Shown here: piece after piece, positions 8,898-16,408 of the stretch
Layout of the letters: every line of letters starts with the position of its first letter
How positions within the stretch are numbered: the first letter of the stretch is position 1
Source: Pelargonium cotyledonis
Lineage: Eukaryota > Streptophyta > Magnoliopsida > Geraniales > Geraniaceae
NCBI GenBank assembly: GCA_036897625.1
Contig: JAYMTA010001217.1
Coordinates: 1-21,134 of the forward strand
Reading direction: 5' to 3'
Length of the DNA stretch: 21,134 nt
Made by a program: the position numbers and the translations under genes
The notes under the pieces: model-generated
Told to the model about the DNA's origin: nothing
Database searches by the model: none
Seen by the model: the letters and a program-made list of their open reading frames with translations, nothing else

Positions 8898-10330
8898 ATT
8901 ATTGAGGCATCCACGAGTGCATCCTCATCCGCGCGCATCCATCCAGACATGAACAAGCCCGCTACCACCACGCGAAGTCCAGACATGCACAAATATCCTG
9001 CATCCATCCTAATCACCCCAACAAACAAGTACAGACACTATCCATCCACACACACACTCATCAATCATAGTCCTGATATGTCCCCGTTCGCGCATCACTC
9101 GGACATGTCTTTACACACACATGAAAAGTTAAGTCCGCACATGAACGAGAACCATCTCTCATCCTTCCGTACAAAGAGAATTACCTCAGACATACTCTTA
9201 CGAACGTGTGTCCGCGAAAGGTATGCTCGCCACACCACTGGTCTGGAGCCGAACCGATGCATATGTTCCTTGCGCAAGTCCAACTCGATCGCAAGCTGTG
9301 TTCCTCATCCTGCGTAATCCGCGAGTCTATATCCACACACCTAGTCCCATCCAGACATGGAATTCCTCGTAAAGACCATCCACGGAGATCAGTGCAAGTG
9401 TGGACTCGTCCTCTGCACACCTTCACAAGCACGTCTACACAAGATGCCTGCAAGTCTTTGACCCCCTCGCATCCAGAATGCATCTCTTCCTTTAGCCATG
9501 CACACATGTCTACCTTCCGTGCTAGCCAAGTCCAGATTTTCACATGCGAACGTTCCTTCCATCCTCATTCCTCCACTCAGGCCATCCATGCGAACTATGA
9601 CCGCAAAGGCCACTCGCTCAATATCTATTTGTACTTATCCGCATAGGAAGGTAGCCAACATTTTTATGCACTCGGGACCGTGTGACTCATACACACACCT
9701 ATAAGAGGATTAGTATGGACACATTCCTTTCACAAACGTACTCCCCACAAACTAGGGTCTCAGAAACATGTCTCCCTCGCGAACATGTTTTTGCGGACAT
9801 GATTTCCATGGACATACTCTTCTCGTAGACATGGTCCTTATGAACATGATCACCATAGACACGTTCCCGCGGACGTTTTCCATGGAAGCTGAAAGAGTAT
9901 GAGATAAATCATTTCATAGATGGGATCCACACCAACTTCAACAAACCAGACGTCGCTGCAACAACTGGTGAGTTGGAGGCCCATAAATAGGATCATCCAC
10001 CAAAGGTAAACTAAATTCGTTTTTCGGTCTCACACTTGTAAAGCACAAAAGCGCTCTAAATAGTTCTAAGTGTTCTTCGTCAATCGTTGAACGTTCTTAA
10101 AAAATCTTTGAGTCTTCAAATTTGGTTACAAAAACTTGTGTGAGGATCTAGGTTCTCATTCCAGAGGTGATCTCTCGCACATCTGGGATCTCCGCTTAAC
10201 GATGTGTTCTTCCGTGCATGATACATGTCTTGACTCGATTCCCAATATCTCAACCCGAAGCTTCAAACTCGAGTCCCTACTTTGACCATCTTTGACATGT
10301 GGAGAAGAATCGAAACCAACACGACATGCC
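8898..10330. mobile_element. GC-richer repetitive island, possible fossil LTR
   Basis: This stretch is richer in G+C than its surroundings and poor in stop codons on both strands, which yields overlapping frames of 62-146 codons with no recognisable protein. It is dense in GACATG, CATCCA and CGAACATG words. A TATA-like ATAAATAG at 9983-9990 is followed by GATCATCC and a TCTC-rich leader-like stretch up to about 10200, the arrangement seen in U3-R-U5 of plant LTRs. No paired LTR, primer site or pol region is visible. A solo, old LTR is the best guess; ends and family are unknown. Confidence 0.35.
9764..9885 (+). repeat. Periodic GACATG array (14-17 bp spacing)
   Basis: GRACATG or a one-base variant starts at 9764, 9781, 9796, 9811, 9828, 9842, 9858 and 9872. 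The spacings are 17, 15, 15, 17, 14, 16 and 14 bp. Intervening bases vary but often end CGCG, CATG or CATA. It lies about 100 bp upstream of the TATA-like box at 9983 and could be a degenerate minisatellite or an enhancer-like array. Confidence 0.6.
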
Positions 10331-10680
10331 CAAACTCAAGATTTGACTACTTCAAGATAGTTAAATCAAACCAAAATTGATATTTGTCGTTGACTCTGTC
10401 AACTTTTCATTAAAAATGATGAAGTGACATAATTATAATATTGTTGAAAAATATCAAATAATTATTGACATAGGAGTCACTTGCCGAAATAGGTGAAGTT
10501 AAGATATTTGAATCAACCAATCACCTTTTGAAAAATGTACAAAAACATATTACTAATCATCTTGTAACACATGATCACATGCATGTATTATTTTAGTTAA
10601 ATAGTGTCATGTAAGCTATTATTATTTTAGTAAACATATTTTTAATGATATTTTTTGTCATATAAGCATTCTTAACAATA
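10331..10680. other. AT-rich DNA, no gene seen
   Basis: This is plain AT-rich sequence between the GC-richer island and the LINE insertion. It contains several ATTATTTTAG words but nothing that can be assigned. Confidence 0.6.
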
Positions 10681-10779
10681 AAGTTACGTATTGAATTCTC
10701 TTTTCATTTGCCGTTTTGAGAGTCGGTTAGAGTTTTTGTTCGGTTACGGCTGTTTTTGATTTTCAAAGTGATGACAGTC

Positions 10780-11132
10780 TTTGATTAATTTACGTATAGA
10801 AAATTGTGGTCTTTCTCACTAAAATAGCAAGTCTTATTTTAATAGCAAGTTAAGAGTTTGTTAAGGTGTGCATTTTGGCATAGATTCACTGTAGGTTTTT
10901 ATTGGTGCGCGCGCAGAAAAGAGTGACTTGAAAGGGGGTGATTTGATTAATTTGCATATAGCAAATTGTGGTTTTTCTCGTTAAGATAGCGAGTCTTGTT
11001 TTAATAGCAAGTTAAGAGTTTGTTAAGGTTTGTATTGCGACGTAGATTCACTTTAGGTTTTTATTGGTGTGCGCGCAAGGTAATTACATGAGACGGTTGA
11101 AGAGAAGAAAAGAGCGACTTGGAAGGGAGTGG
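10780..11132 (+). repeat. 162-bp tandem duplication inside the LINE-like segment
   Basis: Copy 1 (10780-10941) and copy 2 (10942-11132) share TTTGATTAATTT, AATAGCAAGTTAAGAGTTTG, AGGTTTTTATTGGTG and a GCGCGC word in the same order. Copy 2 carries about 27 extra bases after the GCGCGC. The copies differ at many scattered sites, so the duplication is old or was already present in the source element. Confidence 0.8.
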
Positions 11133-11290
11133 TTTGACCATATTGGTCGGATCAAACCTTTGGAGATTTTTGTCGAATCAGATATATGGCAAACCTGATG
11201 GTTGCGAGGAGTTGTTAGCAAAGCAATCCACGTGGTCGCATTGAACTTCAAGTGCAATCGTTGTAAGTTGTTCGTGTTCTTCGGGTTGGA

Positions 11291-11426
11291 GGGGAAGATT
11301 CTATTGCCTTCAACTTGATATTTAATTCAGGCTGATGGGGACGATGTCAATGTCTTTGGTTTGTTTATTCGAGATGTTTTAGCCATTGTAGCTGAGTTTG
11401 GTAGTGGCAATCCACGAATTAGTTAG
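11291..11426 (+). pseudogene. RNase H-like domain remnant of a LINE
   Basis: The first frame (11291-11335) reads GEDSIAFNLIFNSG and then stops. One frame over, 11340-11426 reads DDVNVFGLFIRDVLAIVAEF and ends at TAG. The order E-D-S, then an NSG turn, then a hydrophobic helix with D-V, matches the middle of the RNase H-like (RVT_3) domain found at the end of plant LINE ORF2. This is family recognition from memory. Such domains also occur in LINE-derived host genes, but the frameshift and the LINE-like tail downstream favour a dead LINE. Confidence 0.4.
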
Positions 11427-11570
11427 GTTTTCAATTTTTTGTTAGAGTTGCCTAGGTGTGTTTATTTTCAAGTCCTCAATTGTATATAATTTTTGTTATT
11501 GTTTGATTTAAATTAATAAATTATTAATTTTTCATTAAGAAAAAAAGTTACCTACTGAATCTTTTTCATT

Positions 11571-12329
11571 AAAATCTAATATGGGTACTTTTTTGTGAAA
11601 AGAAAAATTTGTTGATACATATATTGGTATATGGTGATCAATAGAGTGCAAAAGGCAATTTGATTATTCAACAACTAAATATTGAGATGTCACTCCAACT
11701 ATCACCTATAGCCTATCTTTCTCACTCCACACTTTCTTCTTCTTTCTTCTTCAGCCATCTCTAATGCATGGGATGATGTCACATATTTATCAAAGCTTAT
11801 GTATGGTTTCTTTAATTTTTTAATGTCTTTTTCTTGGATGAATTTGGGACAACAAATCTGGATTTGTAAACTAATAATTAATAATTTGAGTTTTAACTTT
11901 CGGTATGTGGAACTTTTGCTGTGGCATCATCTGTTAAAAAAATATTTTGCTACATGGCATCTATTTTTCCTTTCTATATTGTCATAAATTACTAATATAT
12001 ATAAGCACAACATCTATATATTTATTAATTAATAGGATAATCACTTAAAATGATCTATAAACTGTTAGGGCTATGATAATAAGGGCTTAATTGGGTTATT
12101 ATTGATGATCCAAAATCCAAATTAGTTATTTTGTGAACAAGAAAACGATCGTGAACTTATAACTTTGAAAAACTAAATGTACAAAATTTCGGGTTTTATC
12201 TTAACTATTTTCTTTAGATGATTATGCCATTTTATTTTAGTAGTTACTTCCATGTTATTCTACATAAATATTTGATCTAATTTCAAAGATCAAATTTAAG
12301 TAATACTCCATATCTTTCATCTAATATGG
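11571..12329. other. AT-rich intergenic DNA, no gene seen
   Basis: A pyrimidine tract (CTTTCTTCTTCTTTCTTCTT type) lies near 11726-11753. A 62-codon frame at 11799-11987 matches nothing known. Nothing else stands out. Confidence 0.6.
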
Positions 12330-12507
12330 TGCATATAATCACTAATATTCGCGCAGTTGGTTAATTTAGCCGTGTGAGTGGGATGAGCTCTCAGGATCAA
12401 TCCACACTCAACACATCTTTAGTGGTGATGGTGGTGTAAGAGACCACTTTGATGCGGTAAGGTGTCAAAAACTCTAGGTTAGGATTAAGAGCAATATAAT
12501 GCATATA
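12330..12507 (+). mobile_element. tRNA-derived SINE
   Basis: The head GCGCAGTTGGTTAATTTAGC, followed by GATGAGCTCTCAGGATCAATC C, gives a tRNA-like box A and a near-canonical box B (GGATCAATCC). A body then follows with GGTGATGGTGGTG, AAGAGACCACTTTGATGCGG and a GGATTAAGAGCAATAT end. Possible 8-bp duplications TGCATATA flank it at 12330-12337 and 12500-12507, the right one merging into a TA run. The body of about 162 bp is a usual plant SINE size. I recognise the style but not the named family. Confidence 0.65.
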
Positions 12508-12524
12508 TATATATATATATATAT
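12503..12524. repeat. (TA)n microsatellite
   Basis: Eleven TA/AT dinucleotides follow the SINE 3' end. They may have grown from a TA-rich SINE tail. Confidence 0.85.
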
Positions 12525-13173
12525 CGTAATATATAATTTTTTTTTAAAAAAAGTGTAAGAGAAATAACAAAAGTGATAAATGTCAATGAATTGACGAGTG
12601 CTTAATTGGGCCAGAGTGTGGGCCTGGGAAGTGGGCCAGTTTATTATACACATAGCGATATCCTACCTAAGTTGTTGACTTTATTTGGATTTGATCCAAC
12701 TTAAACTCCATTTATTAGTTGGTTACTTCATTGTGTGGCCCAGCCTTACTTGTCACTATGATTCATGTTACCTCCTTTATGGCTTTTTCAGCTCTAGTCC
12801 TTCAACTCCTCCTAAATTTTCTTAAAATAAAAACAAATACACTTATTTTAAATCTGATGAGGTAATAAACAGCTTAAAATTCAATGCCAATTTTGGACAA
12901 TTAGTTAAACTTAATAAATAGAAAGTTTAGACAAATATTTTATTTAAAAAAAATTTATTGGCACGCATATAATTTAAGTCAATAATTGATTGAGAGATGT
13001 CAAAACTTTTCCAAGTTAAAATCACTCAAAAATACATATAAAAATAATACAAAACAGATATCGAAAGAGGTCCTCATCTGCCGCTTGCCACGTGTCTGCT
13101 CAATGCTCAATCATTGGGTCAATTGGGCTTTTGAGTTAACTAAGTGGATGTTTGGAAAGACATCTTTGTGTTT
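12525..13173. other. AT-rich intergenic DNA, no gene seen
   Basis: A short GGGCC-rich patch near 12607-12640 (GGGCCAGAGTGTGGGCC type) interrupts AT-rich sequence. A 64-codon frame at 12986-13180 is not recognised and runs into the next element's end. Confidence 0.55.
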
Positions 13174-14587
13174 GGGATAAAGATTTTTTTAGTATTTAAT
13201 ATTTTATTTTGTACTTAATTAAGTACTTATTCTTTAATTTTGAACTCAATTTAGTACATAGACGTTAATGTTAACGGTGACATGGCCGGTGACATGGCCA
13301 GTGACGTGGCTGAAGTGGAAAATTTAATTTATTAACTTGAAATTTAAAAATATAAAAATTAGAAAAGAAAAAGAAGACCCATCTCAAACACCTTTATCTA
13401 TCTTCTCTCTCTTTTATTCACCAGATCTGCACCCATCTCAAACACCTTGATTTATCTTTTCTCTCTCCTTCCTTCACCAGATCAGCAACCATCTCAAACA
13501 CCTTGACCTATCTTCTCTCTCCGTCCTTCACCAGATCTGCACCGTTCGGCCACCGACCCTCGTCCTCCTCACCGGCCATCGTGAAGCTCTGGAGGCCTGA
13601 CGACCTCGTCCTCGAGCGCACAAACACATACCAGATCCATCGCCTTCAAAGACCGATGAAGACGAGCTCCGGCGTCTTCGACCTTTCCGGCCACCTCTCC
13701 GAACTGCAATGGCGTGGAGCTCCGGCACAACCAGGTCACCAGCAATGGTCTCCGATGATCGGCGTGGTCTCCAGGTGTGCTGTCCACTATCTTCTCTCTG
13801 CCGTCCTCCACCAGATCTGACGTCGATCTACGTCTCTTTAACCTCCGCCGCCTTTGTCGAGTTCAGATCTGCATCGCCTTGAACCTCCGCCGCCTTTCTC
13901 TCTCTTGAACACCGGCGACCAGTGCTTCTCTAGCTCATGACGAGCCTTGTCCACGAATCTGCATCCACAATCGCCGACATTTCTTCTCGCCGGAAAAGCA
14001 TGTGCTCCTCCGCTCTCTCTACTCGACCCACCACCGGAGTTTCGTCTTGTGACGAGGCTTGTGCTCCTCTGCTCTCTCCTTTGTAAATGAAATAAAATAT
14101 TTGTTCTTATTTGAATTTTTAGTTTGATTCTGTATAATTTTTGTTGTTAGTAATTTAGTTGTTTGGTCATGAACTAATTTGTCCTTTGTTTTCAATTTTT
14201 AAATTTGAAAGTAAATTTTGTAATTTTCATATTCCGGTGCCGGAATCTTTAATTAAAGATTGTTGGGTTCTGCAACCTCATCGAAAACTTCACCGGAATC
14301 GACAACCTCGTCAAAAAATTCACCACAATCTGCAACCTCAATTTTCCCATTAAAAATATTACAATATCCATATTTCAAAACAAAAAAATTAAACAATATC
14401 CACCGGATGCCACATATACCAAGTTTTTCAACTCAGAATGCCACATCAGCAGTTAACGGTGAAATTGACGGTAAGTATTAAATTGAGTATAAAATAAAAG
14501 TGTGGGTAATAAATTTGGTATAATAAAAATGTATGTATAAATTTGGATACGATTATAAAGGATGAGTACTAAAAAACCTTTTATCCC
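13174..14587. mobile_element. TIR DNA transposon with GC-rich cargo-like interior
   Basis: The left end GGGATAAAGATTTTTTTAGT and the right end, reverse-complemented GGGATAAAAGGTTTTTTAGT, form an inverted repeat. Subterminal AGTACTTA/CTCAATTTA words and a GTTAACGGTGA motif (13271 and 14453) recur near both ends. This end type is common in dicot non-autonomous elements, probably Mutator-like, but no convincing target duplication is visible. The 1.4-kb interior lacks a transposase. From 13379 to about 14085 it is much richer in C+G than its flanks and holds a pyrimidine-rich tandem repeat, as if a promoter or leader region of a host gene had been picked up. Confidence 0.6.
13379..13541 (+). repeat. 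Three-copy 54-56 bp tandem repeat
   Basis: Copies start at 13379, 13433 and 13489. Each reads CCATCTCAAACACCTT, then a TATCTTCTCTCTC-type pyrimidine tract, then TTCACCAGATC(T/A)GCA. A partial fourth copy (TATCTTCTCTCTGCCGTCCT, then CCACCAGATCTG) lies at about 13789-13819, separated by GC-rich sequence. Confidence 0.85.
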
Positions 14588-14900
14588 TCCTGCTTTTATA
14601 AGAGCTTATAGAAGTAAGTGTTGTTTGTTGACAAAAGTAGCAAAAAGTGATTTTGTATTATATATATCAATATATTAATGAATCAACATTACAAAACTTG
14701 GAAGAAGAGAGACTCTCTCTCTCTACTTCATTTGTTTATGTGCCTCTATTTCATTTAATGTGTAAGAGTTTTTGGAGGTCAAGAAGTGTTACCAAACAAG
14801 ACCTAAGGAATGAAGTTTCTTATTTTGGTGATGTGGCACATTTTCATGGATGTGTAAGTGATTTTTGCAGGTTACAAGTGCTCCAAAACAATGCCTTGAG
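14588..14900. other. Flanking AT-rich DNA, no gene seen
   Basis: GCTTTTATAAGAGCTTATAG resumes right after the transposon. Its inverted AAGAGCTTATA-like words suggest the element landed in an older repeat. A CTCTCTCTCT patch lies at 14711-14723. An 85-codon frame (14647-14904) is not recognised. Confidence 0.45.
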
Positions 14901-15900
14901 TTAATAATATTATCAAGTTGACTCAGCCCAAATCGACTCATGGGGACCTATTTTTCGCACATGATTTCAGTTGAGTGACCTCTTCCAACGATTTTGTTTC
15001 ACATTGCAGTTTTTTGCCTCTCACAAAAACACACTCATATCTGATTCTGCTCGCAAACCTATAAGTTAGTTAGTGAGTCCATCTGCAAACGTAGATTGCG
15101 CGTTGAGTGAACTTACCCTCAATTCGGTCTTTATTTGAGCTCACCAAGAGTCACGTGGACTCACACGCAACCACTCCTCATTGCCATAGCAACCATAAGA
15201 CACCACATGGGCGCGTCTTGGACCAATTGTCAGACTAGGCTGAATCAACCTACAACCATACCAACTAACCAGATGGTCATAGCAATATTTAACCAGTTAA
15301 ACTGCTAATTATATTGGTTCACACCCATATAATTTCCTTCATTTTATTTTTACCCATTTTACCTCCCAATTTATTATTTTTATCAAAAATGATCCTAAAT
15401 CTATTTTAAGCCTCGGAAGGCCTGATAAAGCGTCTTACAATAATGTGATCTCACTAGACGCATTGTGACATTTTTGAGACTCAATTTCACCTCATCAGAA
15501 GCCAATCCATATAACACGAGCGACATTTCCCATCCAATCCCTCTCGAGACCCTTTCAAAAATGTCATAGACAGACCATTTTTCGTACATGACCCTCTCAT
15601 AAGTCATGGCTACTCGGAAAGAGATCTCACAAGTCACATCCCTTATAGACCTTTTGTTGCCTCATTAAGTTTTCGAGACCCCTCCAACTCATGAGACATC
15701 ATTATAGCACATACCATGCTTTAGGACCCCTCAAACACATCCGAAGCTCTCCCATATGGACTCAATGTGGTGTGCTCATGCAACGGGACCTTCTCATGGG
15801 CATCTTATTCCTCCACAATGCTTTGCATGATGTCTCTATGACTTATGGGTCAATCTGCTGTCACACATATCTTTATACATGGTATGTCAATAAATATTGA
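14901..15900. other. Unassigned less AT-rich stretch
   Basis: The composition is more balanced than the flanks, with many GACC, CTCATG and CATGG words, for example around 15470-15800, similar in style to the 9-kb island. A 78-codon frame on the - strand (15401-15637) and a 69-codon frame on the + strand (15691-15900) match no family known to me. It could be an old LTR or other repeat upstream of the ORMDL promoter, but nothing defines its ends. Confidence 0.4.
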
Positions 15901-16056
15901 AGTGACATTTAAAAATTGCCAATATCCATTTGAGTATTTCTTTTTAGAGAACGTTTGAGTGATTTTTTTAGTTGAAATTATTTAACAAGAGATCGACCAT
16001 TAGGAGTTAAACCCAAAAAAACTTGTTAATGTAGTTCATACGAAATCAATTAAACC

Positions 16057-16065
16057 TATAAAATA
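16057..16065 (+). promoter_or_regulatory. TATA-like box of the ORMDL gene
   Basis: TATAAAATA lies about 350 bp before the start codon. Transcription would begin near 16090-16110, giving a leader of about 300 nt. No ATG occurs between this box and the start codon, so there is no upstream ORF. The leader also holds a short TTTCGA repeat near 16269-16293. The box is chosen by position and sequence only. Confidence 0.45.
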
Positions 16066-16408
16066 AAGAAAAAGAACAAAACAATACTCAAACGGCATCG
16101 TGTAGAGGTTAGTCGGTTTCAGATATTTTTATTATCTTTCACGCACTCTCTTTAATTGATTTACTACCTTTCGGCGTAGTTGCTGTCATAATCGTTGTGC
16201 TTCATTTCAATCGCCACGCTATCATTGGATTCACAAAACTTCTGTGATTATCAATCTTGTTGTGCCCATTTCGTTTTCGATTTCGATTTCGATTCCAACC
16301 ATTGAAGAACACATCTTCTTAGCTTCTTCGCCGTTTCAAAAACACCAATCAAACTGAGAGTTTCTGTTGAATCACGAATTCGGTGATTGATTAGGGTTGG
16401 TTTCGAAT

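Larger units (their letters stand above)
10681..11570 (+). mobile_element. 5'-truncated LINE tail with target-site duplication
   Basis: The segment is bracketed by long direct repeats, AAGTTACGTATTGAATTCTC at 10681 and AAGTTACCTACTGAATCT at 11545, each continuing into TTTTCATT. The inserted body (about 10709-11544) ends in a short A-rich tail preceded by TTAATAAATTATTAATTTTT, as in plant L1-type LINEs. Near its 3' end, 11291-11335 (GEDSIAFNLIFNSG) and 11340-11426 (DDVNVFGLFIRDVLAIVAEF) resemble the RNase H-like C-terminal domain of plant LINE polyproteins. They lie in two different frames with a stop between, so the copy is dead. The duplications have diverged at several positions, so the insertion is not recent. 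An internal 162-bp tandem duplication lies upstream of the RNase H part. Confidence 0.6.

Noticed and set aside
9181-9646. Overlapping 120- and 146-codon frames on opposite strands
   Set aside because: They arise from a stop-poor, C-rich repetitive stretch. No domain, no recognisable similarity and no splice structure support either one.
15401-15637. 78-codon frame on the - strand
   Set aside because: No recognisable domain and no promoter or splice context. Its length is within chance for this less AT-rich block.
16397-16408. Upstream in-frame extension of ORMDL (four extra codons)
   Set aside because: The extension opens with TTG, not ATG. The ATG at 16409 gives the family-typical MANLYVKA start.
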